Notes: generated by a model from the letters alone, not told the origin. A DNA stretch of 64,000 bases from Clavibacter nebraskensis NCPPB 2581 (GCF_000355695.1 NC_020891.1:2976001-3040000); one strand, 5' to 3'. Positions 53,179 through 62,993 are shown, numbered from the stretch's first letter. A program made the numbers and translations.

Positions 53179-54234
53179 CTAGTAGGCGAGCGAGCGGTCG
53201 ACGGCCTCGAGGATGCGGTCGGCATCCGGGAGGTACAGCGTCTCGAGCTTCGCGGGTGGGAACGGGGCGTCGAAGCCGGAGACGCGGATCACCGGCGCCT
53301 CGAGCGAGTAGAACGCGCGCTCGGTGACGGTGGCCGCGATCTCGGAGCCGACGGACACATGGCCGGGCGCCTCCTGCGCGACGACCAGGCGGCCGGTGCG
53401 CTGCACCGACTCGAGGATGGGGCCGTAGTCGACGGGCGACAGCGAGCGCAGGTCGACGACCTCGACGCTCGTGCCCTCCTCCGCCGCGAGCTCGGCGGCC
53501 TGCAGCAGCATCGCGACCATGGCGCCGTGGCCGACGAGCGTGACGTCGGTGCCGGAGCGGACCACGCGGCTCTCGTGCAGGCCGATTCCGGGAGCCGAGA
53601 AGTCGACCTCGCCCTTCGGCCGGTAGCGGGCCTTGGGCTCGAAGAACATGACCGGGTCGTCGCTCTTGATGGCCTCCTGGATCATCCAGTAGGCGTCGTG
53701 CGGGGTGCTCGGGCTGACGACGCGGAGGCCGGGGGTGTGCGCGAAGTACGCCTCGGGGCTCTCCTGGTGGTGCTCGATGGCGCCGATGTGGCCGCCGTAC
53801 GGCACGCGGATCACCACGGGCATGCGCATGGCGCCCTCGTGCCGGTTGGTGATCTTGGCGAGCTGGCTCGTGATCTGGTCGAAGGCCGGGTAGATGAACC
53901 CGTCGAACTGGATCTCGCACACGGGCCGGTAGCCGCGCATCGCCAGGCCGATGGCCGTGCCGACGATGCCGGACTCGGCGAGCGGGGTGTCGATGACGCG
54001 GCGGGCGCCGAAGTCGCGCTGCAGGTGCTCGGTGATGCGGAAGACGCCGCCGAGCGGGCCGATGTCCTCGCCCATGAGCAGGACCTTCTCGTCCTCCTCG
54101 AGCGCGCGGCGGAGGCCGGCGTTGAGCGCCTTCGCCATGGGCATGCTCTCGATGCCGGCGGGGGCGCCCGTGCCGCTCGTCGCGGCGTCGTCGGATCCCG
54201 CGGGGGTCGCGGCGCGGTCGATGGTGTCGGTCAT
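53179..54234 (-). CDS. 2-Oxo acid dehydrogenase E1 beta subunit
   Basis: This 351-residue transketolase-like subunit has [40 protein letters not shown] and GEDIG, plus [20 protein letters not shown] and the acetyl-transfer region [19 protein letters not shown]. It has an N-terminal extension of about 40 residues compared with minimal homologues. The ATG at 54234 overlaps the E1alpha stop (ATGA). Substrate (branched-chain or pyruvate) is not fixed by sequence. Confidence 0.92.
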   Translation of the reverse strand: MTDTIDRAATPAGSDDAATSGTGAPAGIESMPMAKALNAGLRRALEEDEKVLLMGEDIGPLGGVFRITEHLQRDFGARRVIDTPLAESGIVGTAIGLAMRGYRPVCEIQFDGFIYPAFDQITSQLAKITNRHEGAMRMPVVIRVPYGGHIGAIEHHQESPEAYFAHTPGLRVVSPSTPHDAYWMIQEAIKSDDPVMFFEPKARYRPKGEVDFSAPGIGLHESRVVRSGTDVTLVGHGAMVAMLLQAAELAAEEGTSVEVVDLRSLSPVDYGPILESVQRTGRLVVAQEAPGHVSVGSEIAATVTERAFYSLEAPVIRVSGFDAPFPPAKLETLYLPDADRILEAVDRSLAY

Positions 54235-55343
54235 CGGTTCCCCTCCAGGGAAGCCTCGTAGCGCTCGAGCCACTCGCGCTGCTCCGTCGTGACGGGGTGC
54301 GGCTCCGAGTAGACGTGATCGAAGATGCCGGGCAGCGCGGGGCTCGTGAGCTCGATGGTGCGGCGGCGGACGTCGGCGGCGAGGTCCTTGGCCTCCTCGT
54401 CGATGCCGTCGAAGAGCGACTGCGGCGCGCCCTGGTTGCGGAGGTACGCCTCGAGCCGGGCGATGGGGTCCTTCGCGACCCAGCCCTGCAGCTCGTCGTC
54501 GGTGCGGTACTTCGTGGGGTCGTCGCTCGAGGTGTGCGCGCCGACGCGGTAGGTGAGCGCCTCGATGAAGGAGGGCCCGTCGCCGTTGCGCGCGTCATCG
54601 AGGTGCTTGGCCGTGACGGCGTAGCTCGCGAAGACGTCGTTGCCGTCGACCTGCGTGCTCGGCACGCCGAAGCCGCGCGAGCGGAGGTAGAGAGGGGTGC
54701 GCGACTGCGTGGAGACCGGCACCGAGATCGCCCAGTGGTTGTTCTGGAGGAAGAAGACCTGCGGGGTCTGGAAGCTCGCCGCGAAGACGAACGCCTCGCT
54801 CACGTCGCCCTGGCTGGTGGCGCCGTCGCCGTAGTAGGCGATGACGGCGGTGTCGCGGTCGGGATCCCCGGTGGCGACGTCGCCGTCGAACGCGACGCCC
54901 ATCGCGTAGCCCGTGGCGTGCAGCGCCTGCGAGCCGATGACCAGCGTGTAGAGGTGGAAGTTGCCCGCCGCCGGATCCCAGCCGCCGTGGGTGACGCCGC
55001 GCATGAGCCGCACGATGTCGACGGGGTCGATGCCGCGGATGAGGGCGACGCCGTGCTCGCGGTAGGCGGGGAACACGTGGTCCTGCGGGCGCGTGGCCCG
55101 GCCGGATCCGACCTGCGCCGCCTCCTGCCCCGTGCTCGGAGCCCAGAGGCCGAGATGGCCCTGGCGCTGGAGGTTCGTGGCCTCGAGGTCGAACGCCCGC
55201 GTGAGGCGCATGTCGCGGAGGAAGCCGCTGTGGTCGTCCTCCGTGAGTCGCTCGAAGTACGGGAGGAACTCCTCGGCGGAGTCGCTCGGTGCGAGCTCGC
55301 CCGCGGGGGTCAGGAGCTGGACCGTCACATCGCTTTCCGGCAT
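54231..55343 (-). CDS. 2-Oxo acid dehydrogenase E1 alpha subunit
   Basis: This 370-residue thiamine-diphosphate enzyme has the TPP-binding segment [20 protein letters not shown] ending in NN (QNNHWAISV). It also has [19 protein letters not shown] and [20 protein letters not shown], which favour branched-chain oxo acids (BkdA-like). The ATG at 55343 lies 6 nt after TAGGTT, so it is probably leaderless, with its own promoter within the 3' end of the preceding aminotransferase gene. Confidence 0.92.
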   Translation of the reverse strand: MPESDVTVQLLTPAGELAPSDSAEEFLPYFERLTEDDHSGFLRDMRLTRAFDLEATNLQRQGHLGLWAPSTGQEAAQVGSGRATRPQDHVFPAYREHGVALIRGIDPVDIVRLMRGVTHGGWDPAAGNFHLYTLVIGSQALHATGYAMGVAFDGDVATGDPDRDTAVIAYYGDGATSQGDVSEAFVFAASFQTPQVFFLQNNHWAISVPVSTQSRTPLYLRSRGFGVPSTQVDGNDVFASYAVTAKHLDDARNGDGPSFIEALTYRVGAHTSSDDPTKYRTDDELQGWVAKDPIARLEAYLRNQGAPQSLFDGIDEEAKDLAADVRRRTIELTSPALPGIFDHVYSEPHPVTTEQREWLERYEASLEGNR

Positions 55344-55352
55344 CGTCCCAAC

Positions 55353-56468
55353 CTACCGGCGCGCCGGGTGGCCCTCCGGCAGCCCCCGGACAATTCCCGC
55401 CGAGGCGTTCAGTAGCTTCCGGACAGAGGCGGGTTCGCCGATGGTGACGCGGATCCCCTCCGACGCGAAGGCCCGGACGACAAGCCCCGCCGCGGCGAGC
55501 TGCGCCTCGACCTCCGCGGTCTCGGCGCCCGTGGCCAGCCAGACGAAGTTGCCGTGCGGTCGCGGCACTGCCCAGCCCTGTTCGGTGAGCGCGCGCCAGG
55601 CCTCGTCGCGGTCGCGGGCGAGCACGGCCACGCGCTCCAGGAGCTCGTCCTCGTGCTCGAGCGACGCGAGCGCCGCATGCTGCGCGTGGCCGGTGACGGA
55701 GAGCGGGATGGCGGCGGAGCGGGCGGCGTCGAGGATGCGCGGGTGGCCCACGGCGTAGCCGATGCGGAGGCCGGCCAGCCCGTACGCCTTCGAGAATGTG
55801 CGGAGGACGACGAGGTTCGGGTGGTCGGCGAGGAGGCGCATGCCGTCGAGGGCATGCTCCGGTCCGACGAACTCGCCGTACGCCTCGTCGAGGAGCACGA
55901 GCACGTCGCGCGGGACGGCGGCGAGCAGGCGCTCGAGGTCGGCCTCGCTGACCAGCGTGCCCGTGGGGTTGTTCGGGGTGCAGACGATGACGACGCGCGT
56001 GCGGTCGGTGAGCGCGGAGATCATGCCGTCGATGTCGTGCGCGTGGTCGGGCAGGTTCGGCACCGGCACGCCCGTGGCCCCCGCGACGGTGATGAGGGTG
56101 GGGTACGCCTCGAAGGAGCGCCAGGCGTGGACGACCTCGTCGCCGGGGCCCGCGGCCGCGGTGATGAGCTGCGAGAGGATCGCCACGGATCCGGCGCCGG
56201 CGTGGACGTGGTCGACCGTGACGCCGAAGCGGTCGGCGAGCGCGGTGCGCAGCAGGGTCGCGCCCGCGTCGGGATAGCGGTTCACATCGCGCACCTGGTC
56301 GATACGGGCGAGCACCGAGGGCAGCGGATCGAACGGATTCTCGTTGCTGGAGAGCTTGAAGTCGTCCTCGCCGGCCGGCTTGCCCTGGCGGTACGCGACC
56401 ATGGCGGCGATGGCGGGACGGAGCCGGACGGGTGCGGCATCGTCGAGGGGCGCGGGTTCGGGGATCAC
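55353..56468 (-). CDS. hisC: Histidinol-phosphate (or aromatic) aminotransferase
   Basis: This 371-residue PLP enzyme of the HisC subgroup has NPFDPLPSV, the substrate region [20 protein letters not shown], and the PLP Lys in [17 protein letters not shown]. HisC paralogues in actinobacteria sometimes serve phenylalanine/tyrosine rather than histidine (Pat), and there is no his operon here, so the aromatic role is possible. The GTG at 56468 has TAGAAT 6 nt upstream. It lies just before the 2-oxo acid dehydrogenase genes. Confidence 0.85.
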   Translation of the reverse strand: MIPEPAPLDDAAPVRLRPAIAAMVAYRQGKPAGEDDFKLSSNENPFDPLPSVLARIDQVRDVNRYPDAGATLLRTALADRFGVTVDHVHAGAGSVAILSQLITAAAGPGDEVVHAWRSFEAYPTLITVAGATGVPVPNLPDHAHDIDGMISALTDRTRVVIVCTPNNPTGTLVSEADLERLLAAVPRDVLVLLDEAYGEFVGPEHALDGMRLLADHPNLVVLRTFSKAYGLAGLRIGYAVGHPRILDAARSAAIPLSVTGHAQHAALASLEHEDELLERVAVLARDRDEAWRALTEQGWAVPRPHGNFVWLATGAETAEVEAQLAAAGLVVRAFASEGIRVTIGEPASVRKLLNASAGIVRGLPEGHPARR

Positions 56469-56538
56469 CGGGCGATTCTACGGGCGGGCCGCCGCGCGGC
56501 CCATGGTCCGCGAGGGCGGCGTCTGCGAGGATCGGCGC

Positions 56539-56934
56539 ATGCCCCGATTCCTCGTCCGCGTGGTCGTCAACGCCGTCGCGCTCTGGCTCACCACGCTCAT
56601 CGTCTCCGGCACCGTCGTGACCGCCTACGAACCGGGCGACACCACGGCCACCGTGCTCACGTACCTGCTGCTCGGCGCGATCTTCGGCGTCGTGAACGGC
56701 GTGATCGGCACCGCCGTCCGCATCGTGGCCTTCCCCCTCTACATCCTCACGCTCGGCCTCATCGCGCTCATCGTCAACGGGCTGCTCTTCCTCCTGGTGG
56801 CCGCCATCTCCGACGCGCTGGGCTTCGGCCTCACGGTCGAGGGCTTCTGGTGGGGCGTGCTCGGCGCCCTCCTCATGGCGTTCTTCAGCTGGCTGGTGGG
56901 TCTCGTGCTCCGCCCGGTGACCGCGAGGGCCTGA
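56539..56934 (+). CDS. Phage holin family (DUF1469/PspC-like) membrane protein
   Basis: This 131-residue protein has four transmembrane helices and the pattern of the phage-holin-IV family (RFLVRVVVNAVALWLTTLIV, FGVVNGVIGTAVRIVAFPLY, TLGLIALIVNGLLFLLVAAI). These chromosomal members are not prophage genes; they are membrane-stress or wall-associated proteins of unknown role. GAGGAT lies exactly 6 nt before the ATG, a leaderless-type start. Confidence 0.85.
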   Translation: MPRFLVRVVVNAVALWLTTLIVSGTVVTAYEPGDTTATVLTYLLLGAIFGVVNGVIGTAVRIVAFPLYILTLGLIALIVNGLLFLLVAAISDALGFGLTVEGFWWGVLGALLMAFFSWLVGLVLRPVTARA

Positions 56935-56942
56935 CCCGCGCG

Positions 56943-58304
56943 TCACATCCCACCGCCCGATCCGCCGGGCGGTGGGAGCGGGGCCCGCTCCGCCCGGTAG
57001 AGGTGGGACGCGACCGGCGTCGCCCCGTGGAGGAACCCGTGGAGCTCGTCCCGCGCCCGCTCCAGGAGCGGGGAACGTGAGGCGTCCATCTCGGTCGCCG
57101 TCGTCCGATACGTGCCCAGCTGGTGCGCGTCGAGTAGACCCGCCGATGCGGTCGGCCCGAACGCCGGGGCGCGCACCACGACGTCGTCGCCCGCGTCGCC
57201 GTCGGACGGGCGCCCGCCCCCGAGCGCGGGGACGGGATCGTCCGTGTGCTCCACCGCGACGCCGTCGATCCCCTGGCGGATCGGCAGCTGCCCGACCGGG
57301 GAGCCGAACGTGAGCTCGTGGGTCACGTGGAAGCCGGGGGCGTCGCCCACGGATCGCGCGAGGATCCCGCCCATCGAGTAGCCGACGACGTAGACCTCGT
57401 CCTCCGCGGTCGCGCCGGCCTCGCGGAGCGCCGTCTCGGCCGCATGGACGGCGGATCCGCCCTCGGTGGCGAGCGCGGCGGCCGCCGAGGCCGGATCGAA
57501 GTCCTCGCGGCCGGTGCGCGGATCCAGGGTCACCATGCCGCCGAGGTAGGCGACGAAGCGGCGGCGTCCGTCCGGCGCCCGGTACTCCTCGACGCGCATC
57601 TGCGGGGCGCCGGGGACCGGGTCGGGGATCCGGTCGGCGAGGTCCGCCAGGGTCGACGGCGCCGGGCGGAGGGCGTCGCGGCGGGCGCGGACGGTCGCGG
57701 GCGCGTCACGCAGGATGCCGACGGCGCCCAGCGCGGCGAGGAGGCCCGCGGCGGCCTCCCGCACGCCGTCGTCCCCCGCGGGGCGCGGCGGAAGGAGGCG
57801 CGTGGCCGACGCCGCGACGTCCGAGACGGCGTCCCGCAGGACGCCGGGGAGCATGATCCGGCCGAGCCCGTCGGGATGGAGGGCGAGCATGACGCCCACG
57901 CCCAGCAGCCGGAACCCGTCCGTCCCCACGCGGACGAGCTGGTCGCCGAGGCCACCCGGGGACGGGCGGGCGGCAGCCGTCGCACCGTCGCCCGCCACGG
58001 AGCGGACGCAGCGGTCGACGTCCCGCTCGCCGTCCGCGTACTCGGCGGCGACCCGACGCAGGTCGGCGGCGAGCGCCCGCGCGTCGTGGGCGGCGGACGA
58101 CAGGAGACCGCGCGGGGCGTCGAGGCTCGCATCGTGGTCTCCCGCGATCGTGGCGACCAGCGGCGGCAGGGCGAGCGCACGGGCATGGTCGTCGAGCCGC
58201 CCGGCCTCGTCGTCGAGCCGCGCGGCGATGCGCGTGAGGGCGTCCGTCTCGACCGCGGTGCCGCCTCCCTCGGTGACGGTGAGCCCCGCGACCGCCGCGG
58301 TCAC
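56943..58304 (-). CDS. Alpha/beta hydrolase with helical N-terminal region
   Basis: This 453-residue protein has a helical N-terminal half (about 1-230), reminiscent of WXG100/ESX-type or DUF1023-associated helices, and a C-terminal alpha/beta-hydrolase domain. The nucleophile motif is VVGYSMGGILA. ELTFGSPVGQLPIRQGIDGV is also seen and HQLGTYRTTA may carry a catalytic His. The GTG at 58304 has GGAG upstream and overlaps the stop of the 108-residue gene (GTGA), so the two form one unit. It may be secreted through a non-classical route; no signal peptide is visible. Confidence 0.75.
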   Translation of the reverse strand: MTAAVAGLTVTEGGGTAVETDALTRIAARLDDEAGRLDDHARALALPPLVATIAGDHDASLDAPRGLLSSAAHDARALAADLRRVAAEYADGERDVDRCVRSVAGDGATAAARPSPGGLGDQLVRVGTDGFRLLGVGVMLALHPDGLGRIMLPGVLRDAVSDVAASATRLLPPRPAGDDGVREAAAGLLAALGAVGILRDAPATVRARRDALRPAPSTLADLADRIPDPVPGAPQMRVEEYRAPDGRRRFVAYLGGMVTLDPRTGREDFDPASAAAALATEGGSAVHAAETALREAGATAEDEVYVVGYSMGGILARSVGDAPGFHVTHELTFGSPVGQLPIRQGIDGVAVEHTDDPVPALGGGRPSDGDAGDDVVVRAPAFGPTASAGLLDAHQLGTYRTTATEMDASRSPLLERARDELHGFLHGATPVASHLYRAERAPLPPPGGSGGGM

Positions 58305-58627
58305 GCGTGCGCTCCGGCGCAGCCGGGCACCGAGCCGGCGGGGGGATGCGCGTCGTGGAGGAGGGTGCCGGCGAGCGCCACCCGGCCGGCGAGGTCGTCG
58401 AGGGCGCGGATGAAGGCGTCGTGCGCGCGTCCGGACCAGGACGGGTCGTCCCGGCAGGAGACGATGCCGCGGTGCGTCTCCGCCACCGCGTCGGCGACGA
58501 CGGCGAGCGCATGAGCGCGCGTCAGCGCCTCGGCGCGGAGCTGGCCGGGCGTGCTGCCGCCCTCCCTCCCCGTGCCTCCGAGCGGATCGCCCCCGCCCGC
58601 ACCCCATCCGCCCGGCTCTTCCCGCAT
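58301..58627 (-). CDS. Small helical protein coupled to the alpha/beta hydrolase
   Basis: This 108-residue protein contains ALTRAHALAVVADAVAETHR, a WSGRAHDAFIRALDDLAGRV segment and a Gly/Pro-rich N-terminus. The W-S-G-x-A pattern resembles the WxG turn of WXG100-like (ESX-type) proteins, a weak resemblance. It overlaps the hydrolase GTG by 4 nt. A secretion role of the pair is inference only. Confidence 0.6.
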   Translation of the reverse strand: MREEPGGWGAGGGDPLGGTGREGGSTPGQLRAEALTRAHALAVVADAVAETHRGIVSCRDDPSWSGRAHDAFIRALDDLAGRVALAGTLLHDAHPPAGSVPGCAGAHA

Positions 58628-58759
58628 CGCGTCCCGTCCTCTCCCGTCGGCCCGCATCGTGCGCTGCGGCGGGGACTGCGGGCCGCCGGACGCCGCATCC
58701 GGGGGACGGAGGAGGGATCCGAGAGTGTGGGGAGGGACCGCAGCCGACAGAATGAGCGC

Positions 58760-59287
58760 ATGGGAGCCCCCGACACTCCGGACCCGACGGCCCCACCCGT
58801 CTTCCGGATCGCCTTCGTCTGCACCGGCAACATCTGCCGCTCCCCGATGGCGGAGGTCGTCTTCCGCGACCTCGTGCAGCGCGCCGGGCACGCGGATCGC
58901 GTTTCCGTGACGAGCGCCGGCACGGGCGACTGGCACGTGGGCGAGCAGGCGGACGCGCGCACGCTCGCGGCGCTCGAGCGCCACGGCCTGTCGGGATCCG
59001 CGCACCGCGCCAAGCAGTTCGACCCGGACACGCTCCCCGACCTCGACCTGGTGGTCGTCTTCGACCGCGGCCAGGAGCGGACGCTGCGCCAGTGGGCCCG
59101 GACGGAGGCGGACCGGGCGAAGATCCACCTGCTGCTGTCGTTCGATCCTCCACAGGCCCACCTGCGGGACGTGCCCGACCCCTACTACACGGATGCGGCG
59201 ATGTTCGATCGGGTTCTTGGGATGATAGACCGAGCCGCCCGGGCCCTCCTCGCGCAGGTGGAGCCCGGCATCCGTCCCCCCAGCTAG
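58760..59287 (+). CDS. Low molecular weight protein-tyrosine phosphatase
   Basis: This 175-residue enzyme has the phosphate loop VCTGNICRSPMAE (CX5R) near residue 20 and the catalytic Asp in VPDPYYTDA near residue 140. Length is typical with an 18-residue N-terminal extension. It dephosphorylates tyrosine residues of proteins such as BY-kinase substrates. The ATG has CAGAAT 6 nt upstream (leaderless type). It precedes purB by 13 nt. Confidence 0.9.
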   Translation: MGAPDTPDPTAPPVFRIAFVCTGNICRSPMAEVVFRDLVQRAGHADRVSVTSAGTGDWHVGEQADARTLAALERHGLSGSAHRAKQFDPDTLPDLDLVVVFDRGQERTLRQWARTEADRAKIHLLLSFDPPQAHLRDVPDPYYTDAAMFDRVLGMIDRAARALLAQVEPGIRPPS

Positions 59288-59300
59288 GAGATCCCCCCGC

Positions 59301-60683
59301 ATGAGCCCGTTGCCCCCGCAGGTGCTGAGCCCCCTCGACGGCCGCTACGCCCCCGTCGTCACCGAGCTCGGCGAGCACCTCTCGGAGGCAGGCCTCAACC
59401 GGGCGCGCATCCACGTCGAGATCGAGTGGCTCATCCACCTCACCGACCGGTCGCTCCTCTCCTCCTCGCCGTTCACGGACGCGCAGAAGGCGGCGCTGCG
59501 CGAGGTCGTCGCGGGCTTCGGGCAGGAGCAGATCGACGCGCTCGCCCGCGTCGAGGCCGTCACCCGGCACGACGTGAAGGCCGTCGAGTACTTCGTGCGC
59601 GACCGCCTGGAGGAGCTCGGCCTCGGTCACGTCGCCGAGCTCACCCACTTCGCGTGCACCAGCGAGGACATCAACAACCTCTCCTACGCGCTCGTCATCG
59701 ACCGGGCCGTGCGCGAGGTGTGGCTGCCGAAGCTCGTCTCCGTCATCGGCGCGCTGCGCGAGCGGGCCCTCCTCTTCCGCGACGACGCCATGCTGTCGCG
59801 CACGCACGGTCAGCCGGCCACGCCCAGCACGCTCGGCAAGGAGCTCGCGGTGTTCGTGCACCGGCTCGAGCGCCTGCGGGCCGACGTGGAGGACGTCGAG
59901 GTGCTCGGCAAGTTCAGCGGCGCCACGGGCACGTTCGCGGCGCACCTCGCGGCCGACGCCGACGTCGACTGGCCGGCCGAGTCCCGCGCGTTCGTCACGT
60001 CGCTCGGCCTCATGTGGAACCCGCTCACCACGCAGATCGAGTCGCACGACTGGCAGGCCGAGCTCTACACGCGCATCGCGCACGTCAACCGGGTGCTGCA
60101 CAACCTCTGCACCGACGTGTGGACCTACATCTCCATGGGGTACTTCCGTCAGATCCCGCAGGCGGGCGCCACCGGGTCGTCGACCATGCCGCACAAGATC
60201 AACCCCATCCGGTTCGAGAACGCCGAGGCGAACCTCGAGCTGTCGGACGCGCTGCTCGACTCGCTCGCGTCGACGCTCGTCACCTCGCGGCTGCAGCGCG
60301 ACCTCACCGACTCGACGACGCAGCGCAACGTCGGCGTCGCGCTCGGCCACTCGCTGCTGGCGCTCGACAACATCGGGCGCGGACTCCTCGAGATCGACGT
60401 CGACCGGGCGCTGCTCGCGGCCGACCTCGACGCGAACTGGGAGATCCTCGGCGAGGCGATCCAGACGGTCATCCGGGCGGAGATCGTCGCCGGGCGCAGC
60501 TCCATCAGCGACCCGTACGCGGTGCTCAAGGAGCTCACGCGCGGCAAGCGCGTCGGACGCGACGAGATGCGGTCGTTCGTCTCCGGGCTCGACATCGGCG
60601 ATGCCGCCAAGGCACGGCTCCTCGAGCTGACCCCCGCCGGGTACGCGGGGCTCGCGTCGGAGCTGGTCGACCACATCCTCTGA
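59301..60683 (+). CDS. purB: Adenylosuccinate lyase
   Basis: This 460-residue fumarase/ASL-superfamily enzyme has the signature TGSSTMPHKINPIRFENAEA with its mobile-loop Ser. SRTHGQPATPSTLGKELAVF (catalytic His) and RLQRDLTDSTTQRNVG are also conserved. It is of the long, E. coli-like type. It acts in both de novo purine synthesis and AMP formation. GGAGATCCCCCCGC gives a ribosome binding site for the ATG at 59301; it may be co-transcribed with the phosphatase. Confidence 0.95.
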   Translation: MSPLPPQVLSPLDGRYAPVVTELGEHLSEAGLNRARIHVEIEWLIHLTDRSLLSSSPFTDAQKAALREVVAGFGQEQIDALARVEAVTRHDVKAVEYFVRDRLEELGLGHVAELTHFACTSEDINNLSYALVIDRAVREVWLPKLVSVIGALRERALLFRDDAMLSRTHGQPATPSTLGKELAVFVHRLERLRADVEDVEVLGKFSGATGTFAAHLAADADVDWPAESRAFVTSLGLMWNPLTTQIESHDWQAELYTRIAHVNRVLHNLCTDVWTYISMGYFRQIPQAGATGSSTMPHKINPIRFENAEANLELSDALLDSLASTLVTSRLQRDLTDSTTQRNVGVALGHSLLALDNIGRGLLEIDVDRALLAADLDANWEILGEAIQTVIRAEIVAGRSSISDPYAVLKELTRGKRVGRDEMRSFVSGLDIGDAAKARLLELTPAGYAGLASELVDHIL

Positions 60684-60693
60684 GGCCGGGCAT

Positions 60694-60721
60694 CGGGATC
60701 CCCGTCGGGGCGGGGATCCCG
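60694..60721. terminator. Hairpin terminator after purB
   Basis: An 11-bp perfect stem (60694-60704 with 60711-60721) with a 6-nt loop starts 10 nt after purB's stop. Convergent small membrane genes follow on the other strand. Confidence 0.75.
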
Positions 60722-60765
60722 GCGGGGCTCAGCGGGGAGATCGAGCCGGGGCGGATCCCGGCGTC

Positions 60766-61035
60766 TCAGTGGCGGGTGGGCCGGTCCGGGTGGTCCTGCT
60801 CGTCCATGTCCAGCAGCTCGTCGCGGTTCGGCTTGAACGACAGGGCGAGCATGGCGAGCATCACGAGGGCGCCGATGAAGGCGACTCCCGTGAACACGAT
60901 CACGACCGTCCACGACTGCGCGTCGCCCGGCCGCGTGCTGAGCGCCACGATGAGGCCGACGAACGCGGCGAGCGCCGCCGCGATGCCGAGCAGCTCGGCG
61001 GGGCGCATGCGGTCCTTGCGGATGTCAGAAGTCAC
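60766..61035 (-). CDS. Small membrane protein (89 residues)
   Basis: Two transmembrane helices (about residues 13-31 and 43-66) follow a basic N-terminus (VTSDIRKDRMRPAE). The tail is acidic and His-containing (NRDELLDMDEQDHPDRPTRH). The GTG at 61035 lies 2 nt after the stop of the next gene upstream, so it is the second gene of a membrane-protein pair. No family recognised. Confidence 0.65.
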   Translation of the reverse strand: MTSDIRKDRMRPAELLGIAAALAAFVGLIVALSTRPGDAQSWTVVIVFTGVAFIGALVMLAMLALSFKPNRDELLDMDEQDHPDRPTRH

Positions 61036-61037
61036 GG

Positions 61038-61712
61038 TCAGCTCGCGCTCTCGGTGGTCGTGGGGGCTGCCGCCGCGGAGGTCGCGGTGGGCGTGGAGGT
61101 GCCCCATTTCATGCTCAGGGCGGCGATGACCAGGAAGACCCCGACGATCGCCGCGTAGGCGCCCAGGAGGCCGACGGCCACGACGGGCGCGGTGAGCTGG
61201 CCCTCGCGCTGCTCGACCCCGCCGTACTGGACGACGAGGTCCGGCGGCACCAGGAGGAAGGCGACGGCGAGCACCACGGTGAGCGCGCCGGCGGTGATCG
61301 CGTCGGTGGCGCCCGGCACACGGCCGCGGGAGCGCAGGCCGGCGACGAGCTCCAGGAACCCGGTGACGACGGCCCAGATGCTCACGACGTAGAGGAGGAC
61401 GAGCACGCCGCCGCCGCGGGCGAGCAGCGCGGCGACGCCGGCCACGACCGTGATCGCGCCCTGGGCGACGGCGCTCATGCGGAGCCGGGCGGCGGGACCG
61501 CGGAGGGCGCGCGCGCCGAGGACCGTGGTGATCAGGCCGGAGAGGATCGCGAAGACGCCGAACGCCACGAGGCCGAGGGCCGGCGAGTGGTCGCTCGAGA
61601 AGGTGATGAACGCGCCGAGCGCGAGGGCGGGCAGTGCGCGCAGGAGGAGCACGGGCCAGTACGCCGCCCGGAACGTCAGCTCGTCCTCGGACACGGCAGC
61701 CTCTCTCTCCAT
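61038..61712 (-). CDS. Membrane protein, HdeD/DUF308-like
   Basis: This 224-residue protein has about six transmembrane helices in a repeated pattern (YWPVLLLRALPALALGAFIT, FGVFAILSGLITTVLGARAL, YVVSIWAVVTGFLELVAGLR). This repeat resembles the HdeD/DUF308 family. TAGGCT is 7 nt before the ATG at 61712. It is followed 2 nt later by the 89-residue membrane protein. Function is unknown; HdeD acts in acid resistance in enterics. Confidence 0.75.
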   Translation of the reverse strand: MEREAAVSEDELTFRAAYWPVLLLRALPALALGAFITFSSDHSPALGLVAFGVFAILSGLITTVLGARALRGPAARLRMSAVAQGAITVVAGVAALLARGGGVLVLLYVVSIWAVVTGFLELVAGLRSRGRVPGATDAITAGALTVVLAVAFLLVPPDLVVQYGGVEQREGQLTAPVVAVGLLGAYAAIVGVFLVIAALSMKWGTSTPTATSAAAAPTTTESAS

Positions 61713-61800
61713 CCGGGCCAGCCTACTCGGTGGGTTCCTGGGCGGATGCTCGGCCGGACGCCGCGGTGACGGTCCCGCCGGGCTGGCCTAGGCTCGACGC

Positions 61801-61917
61801 GTGACGAGTCCCCTCCCCCGTCTGGCCGCCGCGGCGACCGGTGCGGTCGTCGGGCTCGCGGTCGTCTGCGCCGTGGGCGTGGCCTGCGGGATCGTCTACG
61901 CGAACCGGGCGTTCTGA
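61801..61917 (+). CDS. Single-helix 38-residue membrane protein
   Basis: A short gene starts at GTG 61801, directly after TAGGCT plus a 6-nt spacer, the leaderless pattern of neighbouring genes. It encodes a basic N-terminus (MTSPLPRLAAA) and one hydrophobic helix GAVVGLAVVCAVGVACGIVY with two Cys, then a basic C-terminus ANRAF. Without the promoter pattern I would not call so short a frame. Confidence 0.5.
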   Translation: MTSPLPRLAAAATGAVVGLAVVCAVGVACGIVYANRAF

Positions 61918-62037
61918 GGCGCGACGGCCCCGCGGCCGCCGGCCCGGGATCCGCGCGTCGGGCCCGCCCGATCCGCCGCTCCGCGCGACGCGCACCCGCG
62001 CCCCGCAACCCGCAACCCGCAACCGAGAGGCCCCGCC

Positions 62038-62922
62038 GTGCCCCAGCCCGAGACCGCGCCGCGGCCCGCCCCCGAGAGCGGCCGGACGGCAGGCGGGTTC
62101 ATCCCCGTCGACCGCGCCGTCGTCGCCGCCCCCGAGGGCGCCGCGGAGGCCCTCGCCCGTCGCGACCGGCTCGCGCTCGGCATCGACATCGGCGGCACGA
62201 CGCTCAAGGCGGGCATCGTCGACACCACCACGGGGATCCGGCTCACCGAGCGCATGACCGTGGCGAAGCCCGTCGGCGGCGAGCCCGAGGACATCGCGGA
62301 CGTGATCGCCGAGATCGTGCTGGCGCTGACGCCCGAGGAGGACCTGCCCGTGGGCGTCGGCGTCCCTGGCATCGTGCGGGACGGGATCGTGCGCTCCTCC
62401 GCCCACATCTCCGACCGCTGGCTCGGCATGGACGCGCGCACCGCCATCCGCGAGCGCAGCGGGATCGACGTGCTCACCGTCAACGACGCCGACGCCGCCG
62501 GGGTGGCGGAGCTCGAGTACGGCGTGCTGCAGGGCCGCGGCGGCCTCGTGATCCTCACGACGCTCGGCACCGGCATCGGCACGGCGCTGCTGCACGACGG
62601 CACGCTGATCCCGAACAGCGAGCTCGGCCACGTCCACATCGACGGCGGCGACTACGAGATGCAGGCCGCGTTCTCCGCGGTGCGACGCGAGGGGCTGACC
62701 TTCGAGGAGTGGGCGGCGCGGCTGGAGCTGTACTACCGGCACCTCGAGTCGATCATGTCGCCCGACCTCATCGTGGTAGGCGGCGCGGCGGCGCACGAGT
62801 TCGGGCGCTTCTCCGGCTTCCTGCACCTCGACACCGAGATCATCGCGGCGAGCCGGGGCAACGACGCCGGGCTGGTGGGCGCGGCGCTGCTCGCGCACCG
62901 GGCAGGTGTCGCGCCCGACTGA
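62038..62922 (+). CDS. ppgK: Polyphosphate glucokinase (ROK family)
   Basis: This 294-residue sugar kinase has the phosphate loop LGIDIGGTTLKAGIVDT, PVGVGVPGIVRDG, and VLTVNDADAAGVAELEYG. The polyphosphate-type glucokinase signature appears as TLGTGIGTALLHDG with PNSELGHVHI. It should use polyphosphate (and ATP) to phosphorylate glucose. The GTG at 62038 follows AACCGAGAGGCCCCGCC. Strict polyphosphate use is inferred from the family; classical ROK glucokinase is the alternative. Confidence 0.88.
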   Translation: MPQPETAPRPAPESGRTAGGFIPVDRAVVAAPEGAAEALARRDRLALGIDIGGTTLKAGIVDTTTGIRLTERMTVAKPVGGEPEDIADVIAEIVLALTPEEDLPVGVGVPGIVRDGIVRSSAHISDRWLGMDARTAIRERSGIDVLTVNDADAAGVAELEYGVLQGRGGLVILTTLGTGIGTALLHDGTLIPNSELGHVHIDGGDYEMQAAFSAVRREGLTFEEWAARLELYYRHLESIMSPDLIVVGGAAAHEFGRFSGFLHLDTEIIAASRGNDAGLVGAALLAHRAGVAPD

Positions 62923-62993
62923 TCCGGCTCCGCGCGGTCCCGGCGGGCCCCGCCCCCATGACCGTGCGCGACCCCGTCCGGCAGACTGGCGCC

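Noticed and set aside
56539-56934. Prophage holin
   Set aside because: The family name is historical. The gene lies among housekeeping genes with no phage genes nearby, so a chromosomal membrane protein is more likely.
56943-60674. 1243-residue minus-strand frame through purB, the phosphatase and the hydrolase
   Set aside because: Only the last 453 residues (from 58304) resemble a protein. Upstream it is antisense to purB and the phosphatase.
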